Shown here in pieces: positions 11,030 to 22,593 of a DNA stretch of 64,000 bases. Below the pieces are notes generated by a model, which was given only the letters and a program-made list of their open reading frames with translations, made no database searches and was not told where the DNA came from. Position 1 is the stretch's first letter, and each line of letters starts with the position of its first letter. The stretch is from Massariosphaeria phaeospora (lineage: Eukaryota > Ascomycota > Dothideomycetes > Pleosporales), in contig JAADJZ010000018.1 of assembly GCA_011032825.1 (NCBI GenBank), forward strand, positions 558,001-622,000, given 5' to 3'. Made by a program: the position numbers and the translations under genes.

Positions 11030-11479
11030 CTTTCAAGCGATGAATCGAAGACGGAGATGCAACAATGTCTTGGCATGGGTTCCAGCCACAGCGCATCAGC
11101 CACAACCCCGAGCCCCGAGCCGGAGACTCTAGACTGGAGACTCAACATGACGTCAGAGGACAGCTGCAACTAATATCAGGCAATGAGTTCTTCTTGTTAA
11201 CCAATATATTCACTATACATATACCACCTACATGATTCTCCCCGATCCCAACCACATGACTTTGGCTGCATCGCCACTTGGACTAGGCAACCACGTCACA
11301 GTTGTGCATCAGGGATAGGCAAGTACAACCCCAACCACCTTCAACGCCGGTTATACGAGCGACTTCTGAATTATCTTGAATCTTCCTACCACCCTTGTCC
11401 TCATTCATAACCCAACTGTTTGTTTTTGTTTGTGTGTTTGATTTGTCCTGTCCAACACTATTAAGGCGCTTTTTGCTCC
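11030..11479. promoter_or_regulatory. Divergent intergenic promoter region, MST1 and membrane-protein gene
   Basis: A 450-bp gap between two divergently transcribed start codons, so it should carry both promoters. Pyrimidine-rich tracts occur near 11390-11460, just upstream of the plus-strand start, as is usual for filamentous-fungal promoters. No specific factor site is claimed. Confidence 0.45.
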
Positions 11480-13267
11480 ATGAGCGCGCGATCGCGAAGA
11501 TTGGGGGGTAGCCTAGGGGATTCCTGGGGAGATGCAGAGTACTCCTCGGATGCTGACCGCTCTATTTATACTGCCTCGGACCTCTCTGGAGTAGGTAGCG
11601 AAAGCGAGTTGGAGGAAGACGAAGATTACACGCAGGAGCGCCCCGACGTAGCCATGCCTCTACCATCCAGGACCACGAGAGCCACGTCAAAAACACCACA
11701 AGATACTGCTGTAAACACCCCAACACGCCGTGGGAAACCCCAAACACCTACATCGAGTGGAATGCAGTCAAGAACATCCCATTCGACACCAGAGACTGGG
11801 ACAGAGTCGCTCGAGCCTAGCCTGGTGATGCCTTCACTATACGACTCGCAAGATGGTTTCCGTCAAGGCTCACCATTGCGGAAATCACAACTTCGAATTC
11901 GTAAAACGAGCCAATCATCAATGAAAAGGCGACCAGACAGTACACGCTCCTCTCAACGTATACCAAGCCAGCGAGCACCCACCCGAACGGCCCCTCGTGC
12001 AAGCGAAGCAAAAGAGGAACAGCCAGAAGTGAGTCCGTGGTATTACCTGAACATCCTCTTACAACACGTTTTTTGGCCCCTTGTGCGGTACCTCATCGAC
12101 GTCTTGTCCTACGCCATGGTCCACTTTATGAAGCCCATTCTCGCTACTGCCTTGGTCATCTTCTTGGGAGTTTCTGCTGCTCAGATGACATCGGGATTTC
12201 TGGCGAACAAGATCCACACAGCACTGACGCCGCTCTGTTTTGTACCTGGCTCCTCCTACATCCTACCTTTCTGCGCCGCACCTCAGTACGACAGCAACAA
12301 CGCCAATTTCGAAGAGCTTGTCAATGTGCAAGCTAGCTTTGAAGACATCCTCGACGCCTCCAAAGACTCATTCGCTCTCCCTGCCACTATGAAGAGCTCG
12401 GAAATGGCGATTCGCGATCTACGAACACTTGTCAAATGGTCTCGTCTACCTTCGAGAAGTCAGCTAGAAGTCGAATTCGGATCGTTCATTGAGCTAGCTC
12501 GCGAGGCATCTGCAGACCTCGCCAAATACAACTCCAAGATCGGTGCTACAATCGACAGAGTCATATCCACCAATTCTTGGACTATGAACGTGCTGGAGGG
12601 CCTTGCCGAGAAAGAAACACAAGTAGGCGGCCTCTCGCGTCTACTGGGCACATTCATCACAACCGCTCCAACACTGCAGGAACGCATTTTCGACCAATAC
12701 ATTCTACACGTTGGCAAGAACAAAGAGGATATTGCGGGCTTGATCCAAGCCGCGGAGGCCCTCTTGCAGCTTCTCAACCATCTCGAAGAACGCCTTGACC
12801 TCATCGCTGACATCGCAATCCGAGACGACCATTCTATAACCAAGAACCGTGAGGAGCTCCTTTCCCTGCTCTGGACGAAGCTCGGCGGCAATTCGGCCAC
12901 GCGCAAGGGCTTCGACAAATCATTGACGCTACTCAAACAAGTGAGCATGTACAGGAAAGAAGCTATCAAGCACGTCGGCGAGACGCTTCTCAAGCTTCAG
13001 GAGATTTCAGCAGGCCTGGAAACTTTGCGGGATGGTGTCGCCGCGCCGGAGGTTCTTGGCTACAGAGAGGAGGTTCCGTTGACGTACTACCTCGACGTTG
13101 TGGAGAAGGGAGTGGAGAGATTGAGAGACGCTAGGGGCGAGTCGTTGAGAGTTGAGGGCGATTCGTACAGGAGGGCTGTCCGCGGCGGCGGCGGCGGCGC
13201 TGATGATCGAGGACTGCCCGGGCAGGAAATGCCGATCGTATATGCGAAGAGTTCGGGAAAGAATTAG
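11480..13267 (+). CDS. Conserved-looking membrane protein with long coiled-coil-like region, unknown function
   Basis: Single-exon ORF of 595 residues. Residues 1-180 are Ser/Thr/Arg-rich and look disordered (probable phosphoregion, with repeated TPxR and SxxR elements). About residues 188-245 form one or two hydrophobic segments (YLIDVLSYAMVHFMKP, then ILATALVIFLGVSAAQM). The remainder is long, charged and heptad-like (ETLLKLQEISAGLETLRDGV), ending in a short Gly-rich tail. The plan of a disordered basic N-terminus, membrane anchor and helical domain resembles nuclear-envelope or ER-anchored proteins, but I see no SUN, KASH or other named domain. Start: first ATG, no upstream in-frame ATG. 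Confidence 0.8.
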   Translation: MSARSRRLGGSLGDSWGDAEYSSDADRSIYTASDLSGVGSESELEEDEDYTQERPDVAMPLPSRTTRATSKTPQDTAVNTPTRRGKPQTPTSSGMQSRTSHSTPETGTESLEPSLVMPSLYDSQDGFRQGSPLRKSQLRIRKTSQSSMKRRPDSTRSSQRIPSQRAPTRTAPRASEAKEEQPEVSPWYYLNILLQHVFWPLVRYLIDVLSYAMVHFMKPILATALVIFLGVSAAQMTSGFLANKIHTALTPLCFVPGSSYILPFCAAPQYDSNNANFEELVNVQASFEDILDASKDSFALPATMKSSEMAIRDLRTLVKWSRLPSRSQLEVEFGSFIELAREASADLAKYNSKIGATIDRVISTNSWTMNVLEGLAEKETQVGGLSRLLGTFITTAPTLQERIFDQYILHVGKNKEDIAGLIQAAEALLQLLNHLEERLDLIADIAIRDDHSITKNREELLSLLWTKLGGNSATRKGFDKSLTLLKQVSMYRKEAIKHVGETLLKLQEISAGLETLRDGVAAPEVLGYREEVPLTYYLDVVEKGVERLRDARGESLRVEGDSYRRAVRGGGGGADDRGLPGQEMPIVYAKSSGKN

Positions 13268-13503
13268 GGTGGTTTGGCAAGAGAATGGCTTGTATTGAGG
13301 CCTAGGTGCACCTTTATTGAGTTTGGATAGTAGTCGCGCAGGTTGTCTTGTGACATCAGAGGCGGAGAAGCTTTTGGTCTGGGTAGTTGGATATTTTCTT
13401 TGGGTCCGCCACACATCCTTATATACCCCTCCAACCCCTCCATAGTACATTATTAACCTCACTCTTTTCTCTCTTTGGGTCTTGCAGAACGTGCGCTTGG
13501 GCA

Positions 13504-14716
13504 TCAGTACATCTGCACTTCGACCAGACATCTTCTAACCCCTTGACTCTCCAGCCCTTCAAACTCCATCTCATACGCCACACACCCTCTCTTCGCGCAC
13601 TCTTCGCGGAAACCATCCACGCTCCCCCCAACTCCGAAATACACCCTCTTAGCCGCCACAATCGCCTTCCCGCTCTTGACCCTCTTCATCAGCTCCACCA
13701 TCGCCTCTGTGAATGCCGTCAGCGACGCAGGACTGTATATCGTCTCCGACCCGATGATGAACGTATTCAGCTCTGGCGCGCTCGGAATCAAGGACAGTAG
13801 GTGCGGAACCGGAGCCCAAGACCCCGATATCAGCGTAACGACAATTCCCTGTGCCGTAAGCGCACTCTTGAACGCCGCCAGGATCTCCGGCGAGAGATAC
13901 AAATCCCCATCCTCAGCCGCCTCATCCGCCAACGGATTGGGATTCTCGTCTGAGAACGGCGCCGCGGTCGCGTCCACGGTCGCCGCCCACGCCAACACCA
14001 GATTCGGCACCGTCACCAACCGCAACACGTCCGCATTGTAGTCCGTCAGCGAGAAGTACAGCGGCAGCTTGTTCCGTAGCGCGTACTGCCACAGCAGCAG
14101 ACTCGGCAGCGCAGTGCCGCAGCCCATCTCCACGACGTGGTTGACGCGGACGAGGTCGTCGAGGTCTTTGCGCGGGCCGCGGTCAAGCAGGTATTTAACG
14201 AGGTCGATGCTGCATTCCCACGTCTTGTAGCCGCCTTCGTAGATGTTGGGGAGCAGGTCCAAGGAGTCGTGGGGGTCGAGCCCCGTGAGCGGCGCGGGGT
14301 TGCTGTTGTCGTCTTCGGCCATGAGCTGCAGGCGCACGTCGAAGAGGTCGCGGCGGGGGAGGCGCGCGGTGAAGCCTTTGGGGGAGGTGGTGGTGAGGGT
14401 TGAGTAGGAGAGTTGGGAGGGGAGGGTGGAGAGCTGGGGAGGTTTAGGTCAGATCGGTGATGGGTTGGGTTCGACATCATTGGGAGAAACGTTGAAGAAG
14501 AAACAGAAGGAGTTAATCGCAAAGACGGAAACAAGACGTGAAGAGATAGGATTCAAAACGAGACATCTTACCCACCAATTCATCTAGATCGTGGGTCCTT
14601 GCCTCGATTGGCGGGGGCGCATCCCGTGCGTCTCCCACTTCGACCTGCCCCGGATCTTGGACATCGCTCGTATCTTGCTCTATGTCGTCGCCCGAGAACC
14701 CAAAGCTGAAGGCCAT
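13504..14716 (-). CDS. HPM1: Protein-histidine N-methyltransferase, Hpm1/METTL18 type
   Basis: SAM-dependent seven-beta-strand methyltransferase of 356 residues. In yeast Hpm1 methylates a histidine of ribosomal protein Rpl3. Exon 1 is 14716-14576 (47 codons, ending HDLDEL). The intron is 14575-14434 (142 nt), and exon 2 is 14433-13504. The family signature appears before the SAM fold as GGYKTWECSIDLVKYL, followed by motif I EMGCGTALPSLLL near residue 150, the acidic post-motif LTDYNADVL, and IIGSETIYSP in the C-terminal half. The phase-closing donor is GTGGGT; a stronger-looking GTAAGA four bases on would break the frame, so the weaker site is chosen. The fusion LDEL-LSTLPSQLSYSTL is what homologs are expected to show. 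Convergent with the 11480 gene. Confidence 0.88.
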
Positions 14717-15401
14717 ATTATGCTGTAGAAAGTCTCCCGTTAGAGGGAGGATTGATTGACAGGGCTGCATGACATGTCCCTCTCGGCGTTGAAAAACCTC
14801 CTCGGTTAGATCACCACTAAGATAATTCCGATATTATTATTGGATACAGCCCACCTAGCTCCAGCTTGCCGATTGGTGTGTTGAGTGTACTCTTTTAGCT
14901 TTCTTATCGATAAGTGATATGCGTCATAGACCCGTACTTGAGTGAATGTCGACTGGCAGCTACTAGTGAACCTCAACCTGGCTTGTGTGGTGCACACAAT
15001 GAGGGCTTTGTAGTGGTGCTGTGGACCCTTACATGTTATGGTAGTAGGTCCTGTAAGCTCTGGACTGTCAACGACAGAGAGCCTCCATTCGCAATTGGAT
15101 TGTACAAGCGGACAATATTCATTTTGCTGTAGACATTACCTAATGTGGCCTCAAGCTGAGCGGACAATATTCATCATGCTGGATACATTATCTGATGTGG
15201 CCTCAATCTGAGTGGAGCCATCTGTCTCGAGAGCCTCCATAATGGACATTGTCGTATCCTCCATACTCGTCGTGCATTCGTCCCGCACTCGTCCATGACC
15301 GCAAGCCAGTGCTGGGCGACACAGCTGCTGCTCTATGTCCTACTGCTGAAGCTAGTGATGTTGGCTTGGAAACATGTCTGTTTCTATAATGTCTCGGGTT
15401 G
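14717..15401. other. Intergenic, contains a tandem duplication
   Basis: No gene seen. Holds the two-copy 52-bp repeat at 15108-15211 and otherwise unremarkable sequence downstream of the bHLH gene and upstream of HPM1. Confidence 0.45.
15108..15211. repeat. Two-copy 52-bp tandem duplication
   Basis: Units at 15108-15159 and 15160-15211 share GCGGACAATATTCAT, a variable middle (GCTGTAGACATTACCTAA versus GCTGGATACATTATCTGA) and TGTGGCCTCAA-CTGA. Differences are mainly transitions. Confidence 0.75.
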
Positions 15402-15758
15402 CTATACTTCCCCCAGTCGGCGCTCCCCCTCGATCCTAGCCAACTGAGCCTTGCATGCCTCCACTGTCGCTCTCGGTAGTTCCATCTTGCTCGTGTCAAA
15501 GCCTTTGGCCCTCGCCTCCTCCATTAGCTCCTCCCGCTCCACTATCTGCTCCCGCATGTACTTTAGGGTAGCTTCGAGTACGAGAGCCTCGCTTCGTCCT
15601 TGGCCTGCCATGCCGGGCACGATGGAAGCGAGTCTGTCATAGCCTGCCCGGATAGCCTCCCGCCGCTTCTTTTCGGAGCGGATGTGATTGTTTTTCTTCT
15701 CGGCCTCTGTTAGGCGCGGGCGGTCGTTTCCGTTCTTCGAAGGGCTTTGGGAAGCCAT
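15402..15758 (-). CDS. Basic helix-loop-helix transcription factor, Ino4-like
   Basis: Compact 118-residue bHLH protein in one exon. The basic region and helix 1 read NNHIRSEKKRREAIRAGYDR, then a loop with SIVPGMAGQGRS, helix 2 LVLEATLKYMREQIVEREEL and a short coiled-coil extension. The His-x-x-x-Glu-x-x-Arg pattern predicts E-box (CANNTG) binding as a dimer. Yeast Ino4, which with Ino2 activates phospholipid genes, has the same short build and a very similar NH-SSEKKRRE basic region. Assignment to Ino4 is by motif resemblance, so MAX-like alternatives remain. Start is the first ATG. It is divergent from the Ync13 gene with a 690-bp GC-rich spacer. Confidence 0.8.
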   Translation of the reverse strand: MASQSPSKNGNDRPRLTEAEKKNNHIRSEKKRREAIRAGYDRLASIVPGMAGQGRSEALVLEATLKYMREQIVEREELMEEARAKGFDTSKMELPRATVEACKAQLARIEGERRLGEV

Positions 15759-16448
15759 TGGGTGGGTTTAGTGTATCGCGAGGGGGCTCGGAGTCGTGTT
15801 GGGCGAAGAAGCTGGTGCGAAAAGGATGTCGATATTGATGTTGATGTCAATGTGTTGCGTGCGGCCCTGAAACGGAGGTCTTGTGAGGGGCAACGATGCG
15901 CCCGAAACAAACAGCTCCTTCGGGTGCTGCGTCGATTTAACCCCCGAATCGACCTTGCAGGAGGCGTGCAGGGAGCGCAGGGAGGGGCGTCGCAGCAATC
16001 AGCAGCAGCGGGTTGCCTTGTTGCAATCTCAGCGCGAGGGTCAGCAGCGCCCGGGCCCAGGAAACAGCACCAGCACACCTGCGCTCGACGTTGTGTGACG
16101 CACCATCGGCGACGCTCCCGCCACCAACGAGCCCCATACCCAACCCCAACGCCGCGCCGCCGTCTGACCGCCGTTGCTGTGGGCCAGCCCTGTCTGCAGA
16201 CGGCAGCATTTCACGCTCACGACAACGGCCCTCGCCTGCACACGAGCAATACACGAAGCGCAGCAGAAAGAGCGGGATCGCGGCTGTGGGCGTACCGTCA
16301 GAGCAGCAGGCGCAACCCCACTATTGACCGCCGTGCTGGGCAGCCGTCACGACTGCCAGCGTTGCTATACGCAGCCCCCTCTGACCTTTGCACCCACCTC
16401 CCACCACTGCTGCACCGCAGCAATTGACCCTCGACGCCGCCGTCTGCA
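15759..16448. promoter_or_regulatory. GC-rich divergent promoter, bHLH factor and Ync13
   Basis: 690 bp between two divergent start codons. It is GC-rich with overlapping open frames on both strands (up to 226 codons, 15747-16427), but these are low-complexity Arg/Ala/Pro translations and are rejected as genes. Confidence 0.45.
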
Positions 16449-19400
16449 ATGGACCAGGCCCGCGGCAGCAACCGGCGCCTGAACAACGTCCACGCCCAGG
16501 AACGCCTGCAGCGACACGGCTCTGCGTCGTCCCGCAAGGCCAAACACCCCGTCGTCGCCCAAGACGCCTACCTCTATGCCCTCCGCGTAGCCTACCTCTC
16601 GTACCTCCTGCAGCCGCGCCAGAAACGCGTCCAGCATGTACCCGCGCCAGCTCGCCCCATCCAGCGGTCGTCGACCTCGGTGACCGATCTCGTCAAGGAC
16701 TTCTCCCTCATCCGAGACTCGAAGAGCACACGCTTCCCTCATGGATTCATGGCCGAGCTGGACAAGCGGATAACGGGGGTGCTGATTGGTAAAGAGAAGT
16801 CGCCCGAGTTCAAGGAGGCATTGGTGAAGCGGACCTTCGCTGTGTTCCTGAACGAGTTCAAGGCACCTCAGTTTCGGAAATCCATGGAGAAGGACAGACG
16901 AATCGAGGATCTCCTGCTCATCTTCTTCTCCAACGCTACAAAAGAACTCCAAAAGGGCAAAGCCCCGGGCGACGATAGCTGGAAGCGGCTGGTGGACCGC
17001 CACGTCGCGCTTTTCATTCGGCTAATCAGTGCCACTCTGCGAGACCACGACTGGGTACGAGACAGGCCAGAACTGAGTCACCGGCTCACCACCATGGAAA
17101 AGAAGCTGCTCTCTGGCGACCAAGACCTAGCTTCCGAAAACCAGCGCAATGGGGGACAAGGGGGTTCGACAGTTGAGGTCGAGGTGCCCCGCACCTACGA
17201 GGTCAAAGACATGCCGCTAGTCCTGGTGGTTTCCCGCATATTCGGCATCTCCTATTCAGACGTCCAAGCCGACATCAACAGGTACAAGGCCGTGTGGACT
17301 GAGAAAGCCGCGTTGCAGGATCTCAAGACGTATCAGGCCCACCTGAGTCTTATGAGTAAAAAGACCCTAAACAGTGATGATTTTGATCTGGATGATGCGT
17401 ACGAATCGTGGAAAAACCAAGAGGTCCCTGATTTATCGCAGATGATCTTAGCCATCGTTCAGGCGAACCCTGAGCTAGCGAAGAGCACGCCCGGCGGCTC
17501 TATGCCCCAGTTTAGACCAAACGCACCTCTAGAATCGGGTTACGTCGATCGATCGCGGACGATGTCGGACGCATCGGCGCAGAATGCATCTTCATACGTG
17601 ATAGACCAGCCAGTCGATATGAGTGGCTTGAATATCCGCGATGATTCGGTTGATGACAATGCATCGTATACGTTCATTCCGCCAGACCCACGGAACTATT
17701 ATCGTGCTGTGCTGAAGGAAGCACTAACGTATGACCTGGCAGATACTGAACTCGAGCCCACTGAAGCGACAAGCGAGAGTCCTTCCATCAAACTACTGTC
17801 AAAGCAGTCGGCTGAACTTCTGAATGAGATCGGACTGAGATGGAGGCTACCACAGTTCTCGAGGCTAGTTTTATTTCTGGACGTGATTGGGGAGAAATAT
17901 CAGGAGCAGGAAATCAGCCTTGACACCCTTGATGCCGCCTTCAATTACGTGAAGGAGCCACCACCAACTGATAAAAAGTCACATCGGATGAGCCAGGCCC
18001 AGGCACAAGAATCACTCTTCGATCGCACCAAATGGACCATCGCTGACTATGCCCTAAATCAGCATATTCTGGCTTCTCTGCATGAAGCTCTTCTACGGGA
18101 GCTCTTCGAGATCATGCTGCTTGTATTTGACACAAAAGCGCCTCCACTTGGTCCCATCATGTACGTCCTTAATAATCATATCTACGAGGATTCTTTATTC
18201 TCAGCTACGCCAGAAGAGCTCGATCGGTTTACAGAACAGTTGCGACAAGGACTACGACACCGAGCAGCCGATGTATACCGTGAACTCCTTGCCAAGCACA
18301 TACCCGAGACTAAGGAGCAATGGGAGTTCTACCATGTCATCGAACTTGGGCGGGCTGTAGTGAAACTGTGTGAAAGGATTCAGAAGCGCTATCGCAAAAA
18401 CCCCGAAATCATGGGCGTTAGCCCGATGATGTGTCTCGTCGAGGAGATGTTCCCAGCATATGCTGCAGATGCAAGAGACCTTGTAGCTCGCATCATGGAG
18501 GTCGCCCAAGCCAGAGGGGATGAGGTGCCCGTTCAAGACGGATTCGATCTTTACAAAGAGCTTGTAGAGATACGCAGGATTCACACAGATGCGTTACCCA
18601 AGCGCAAATTTGGATTCCATATCGAGGGGATGTTGCAGGAGTTCGTGTGGAGGTGGATTGAGATGACTGATACCAGTCTCATTGGTTGGGTGGAAAACGC
18701 ATTCAAAGCGGATCAGTTCCAGATCGAGTCACAGAATCCAATCCCTGCCGACGATGAGAGGCACAGCATCTCGGTAGTCGATATATTCCGATCGTTCAAG
18801 CAAAGTATCGAGCAAATCACTGCTTTGAACTGGGACGATGACCTCCAATATGCCCGCTTCATGACGAGCGTGTCGAAGTCGATCGGTCTCGGCCTGGCCA
18901 GATATTGCGAGCTTTTGGAGCAAAAGTTCAGCAAGGAGATGGACCGAATGACGCCCGAACAAGAGGCTGCCGCTCGACAGACGAGACAGGAAAAATGGAT
19001 ATCCATGGCCAAAGACTTCTATACGGGAAAAGAAAAGATCGAGCCGTTCCAGTTTTGGCCTGAAGTGAGTTAATTGCGCGCAATGGACTAATATGTTACT
19101 AATAATTACTGTAGTCGCTTGTCAAACTCAACAACGTCGAATATGCAATGCTCCAACTCGACAAGCTCGAGCATGAAATCAATGTTGATGCCTGTGCTGA
19201 AGTCATCCAGAAGAACACGGCACCACCTGCACAACGTGTTCGCAAGCCCGATAACTACGTCTTCACCATTAAGATCATTGAAGCCGAAGACCTCAAAGCT
19301 TGTGACATCAATGGTCTTAGCGATCCATATGTCGTTCTCGGCGATGAATACCAGAAGCGCCTCGCGAAAACTCGCGTTGTCTACGGGAACCTCAATCCTC

Positions 19401-20710
19401 GATGGGAAGAAACTATTGATATAACTACCAGTGGTCCTCTCAACATCATCGCGACCATATGGGATTGGGATACTTTAGGCGATCACGACTGTGTTGGCCG
19501 GACGTCGCTTAAGCTTGATCCTTCTCATTTTAGAGATTTCATGCCTCGTGAGTACTGGCTGGATCTCGACACTCAAGGGCGACTGCTGTTACGCGTGAGC
19601 ATGGAAGGCGAACGAGATGACATCCAGTTCTATTTCGGCAAAGCTTTCAGAACCCTGAAGAGGACGGAGCGGGAAATGACTCGGAACATCACAGATAAGG
19701 TAAGTCTTTTACGCAATGCGCGCAAATACAGCCACTGACGGTTCATAGCTTTCGAACTTCATTCATCATTGTCTATCGCGCCGAGCACTCAAGGCCATGC
19801 TCAATAAGGGCATTACTGTTTCTTCGGTCACATCTTACTTCCGCTCTACCCGCCCACAGTCTGTCGTTCAAGCTCCAACACAGCAAGATGCCACGAATGC
19901 TCTCGAGCCCCTATTCGATTACTTCAATGAGAACTTCGCCATCATGAAGCAAACACTAACTGACCCAGCCATGGTCATGGTTATGACGCGTTTATGGAAA
20001 GAAGTCCTTTCAACTGTCGAATCCCTTCTCGTCCCGCCTCTTTCCGATAAGCCCTCCCAGCAGAGACCGCTCACTCAGCAGGAGTTGGACATTGTGTTCA
20101 AATGGCTGAAGCTTCTCTTTGACTTCTTCCATGCAGCAGACGAAGACGGCAACTCTGATGGTGTACCTCTTGACATCCTCAAATCTCCCAAATACCATGA
20201 GCTCCAGAACCTAAATTTCTTCTATTTCGAGACTACGGAGGATTTAATTCGCACATCGGAGTCCATGGCCGCAGCAAACGCTATGCGTCAGCAAGAACAA
20301 GCAGCCCGCCTCAACCGCATGTCTGCTCCAGCAGCCATGGGCCACCAATTCGGCGGCGCAGCTGGGCTCCTAGGAATGCCGACCCGCAAGCACAAGACTA
20401 TCATGCTAAGTCGAAACTTAGGCACGATGAAGAAAGCGAAGGAAGATAAGAGGAAGGATGCCCAGGCTGATCCGAACGACGACATGATATTGAGGATTCT
20501 GAGAATGAGACCCGAGGCTGAGAGGTATCTCAAGGATCGCAGCAGGCAAAAGGTACGTCATGGTGATCTTTTTCTCCTTACCGTGATGATGCTAATGTGT
20601 CGGTATAGGAACGTTTGGCAGCTGCGCAGGCCGCAGAAATGATTGTTCGCCAAAGCCTAAACTCCGGCGGTAATCGCATGACAGGAACCGGCTTGATTCC
20701 GAGACGCTGA
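16449..20710 (+). CDS. Ync13/Git1-type Munc13-like protein with C2 domain
   Basis: Predicted 1,368-residue protein in four exons: 16449-19064, 19115-19699, 19749-20552 and 20609-20710, all junctions in phase 0 with good donors (GTGAGT, GTAAGT, GTACGT) and TAG acceptors. Munc13 relatives prime vesicles for exocytosis; in fission yeast Ync13 works in cytokinesis and Git1 in cAMP signalling. The long first exon is the MUN/MHD1-like helical region (FSLIRDSKSTRFPHGFMAEL near the start, VENAFKADQFQIES late). Exon 2 holds a C2 domain (FTIKIIEAEDLKACDINGLS, DPYVVL, NPRWEE, IWDWD) with several Asp residues suited to calcium. Exon 3 has the MHD2-like segment (ALEPLFDYFNENFAIMKQTL). Divergent from the bHLH gene. 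Confidence 0.9.
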
Positions 20711-22593
20711 ACCTTCAGATCCACAACGGCTTTCGCGTTCCTCGCGTGTACTGACTGACCGATGGTCTCACGGCTCGATATCCATCTCTTTTTCACTGCG
20801 TTTTCTATCACGAAAGGATACCTCTGCATCATGGTTTATAACTTTCGTTGCTCTTCGCACATCTCAGCAGGTATTCCGGTGGTGGGCTAGGGCTTTCGCG
20901 CACGGGTCTATCTATCTAATACTAATGTACGGCGCCATGGAGTTTCACGGGTAACGGCTTTAAGGCGTCCCTTTGGGCGGCTCGGCAGGGCGTAGGGTCG
21001 CGCATGAGGAGGGTCCGGGCTCGGAGTGCTTGATCGATCGATCTTATGGCGGGCTAGGCGGGGTTAGTTAGGCAGGTAGATTAATTACGTGGATATGTCA
21101 AATTGTAGAACAGAACAGAATGCTACTACCTCTGTGCATGAATTCGTGGCCGCGTTGAGATTGCTTTGGGCGATGCTCTTAGTAGTGTAAGAGATTCTAG
21201 CAATACCTAGATAGGCTACTTTTATCTTTACAATGTACTATAGAAAGACCCGTACCTCCCGCAGTGTGAAAAAGCCGATTTGATTCGACATCTCGGCGAC
21301 CTGGATTCCGCAGCTTGTTCGTTTGAAGATCTTTGAGGTTATAGGGAAGCGGAAACACATCGTGTGAAGAAGAATAAGACTGTGCTAGCGTCTCTGGGGG
21401 CACTAGATGCTTATGAATTTTATTGGAACTGGTGTTATTGATAGTTGGGTTTGACCTAATTTTCAGTTGGAGTATGTGGAGAGGGCGCTGTATTCTAGAA
21501 CGGAGAAGTAGGTAGTAGGAGACGTTGGGACTCTTCCTGCGCGTTGGAGCGGAGCCGAGCCGAGCCGCCCTGCTAGGTAGGTAGGTATAGGGGGCATGTC
21601 TGGTCTGGTCTGGATGGATGGCACTAGACTTGATATATGCTGCTTGCTTGTGTGCGTGTTTGCTAAAGCTCCCAAGGAAGAACTTGTTGAAAGCAACTTA
21701 CGCGAGCTTCGTCTGTTGCCTACTCTACTTACGAGACATTCTCTTACAGGACACAGACACAACATTTAAAGTATTAGAAGAGAAGGATAACAACTCTCTT
21801 ATCGCGAAAGGGATGTTGTAAAAAGTCTTTGCGGAGCAGGATGGCATAGTTAATGCAAACCAACAGTTAGCATTATATCTTCGATGATGCGACATTACAT
21901 ACCGCTATTCGGATGCGACGTTCGTGTCAAGTGTTAATATGGCATGAGGATGTATGACGGAAAGGTGAAGAGTAAGAAAGGTGGGAAGAAGGGGGAAAGA
22001 GGGGCTAGAAAGAAAGGTGTAGGGAACAGAAAGAATAAGTGGAGTATATGATATTGGGATCTGTCTGCGAAGATTTAGATAGTGGTGGGTTTTGGAATGT
22101 AGGTAGTAAGGATGGATTGTTAGCTGATGAAGATGGGGACGAAGATGGGGACGAAGATGGGGATGTTGGTGAAGACCAATCTGATCTCCCGCATGTAGGG
22201 TATGTCGATAGATAATGCTAATGATCAGGATGAAGATGGAGATAGTGGTCGAGCCTAGTTCTATAGGTTTGATTAAAAACTCTACGCGAATAAATAACCG
22301 CACTCTGAAGACTGCATCGGATTGCCCGATATTTCGACAGCCACGGTATACATGCATATGCCATCCATGCATGCATGCGTGCCACCCAGTGCCAAAGCTA
22401 CTTGTACACACTTTGCTGCCTGCATTAAAACGCCTAACAGCCCCCGATATGCATGCCCGGATATCCAACCTGCCTCAACGCCGACATCCGTCCGTGCGTC
22501 CGTCCGCTCGCCGTGAAAGCACATAACCGCCATTATTCTAACTAGTAATACAACGGGCCCGATTCGGGCTTTTTTCCAGGAATATAATTATTG
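20711..22593. other. Intergenic between convergent Ync13 and SWR1, with simple repeats
   Basis: About 1.9 kb with no supported gene. It contains short AT-rich runs and GGTAGGTAGGTA near 21575, a 12-bp tandem at 22129-22164 and CATGCATGCATG near 22368-22378. ORFs such as 21905-22468 (minus, 187 codons) are His/Leu/Pro low-complexity translations of these repeats. Both flanking genes end here, so only terminators are expected. Confidence 0.5.
22129..22164. repeat. 12-bp tandem repeat, three copies
   Basis: GAAGATGGGGAC at 22129 and 22141 and a final GAAGATGGGGAT at 22153. Confidence 0.85.

Noticed and set aside
15747..16427. 226-codon plus-strand ORF
   Set aside because: Lies in the divergent promoter of the bHLH and Ync13 genes; Arg/Ala/Pro-rich random translation overlapping other open frames.
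21905..22468. 187-codon minus-strand ORF
   Set aside because: Low-complexity His/Leu/Pro translation of the 12-bp and pyrimidine repeats between two convergent genes.
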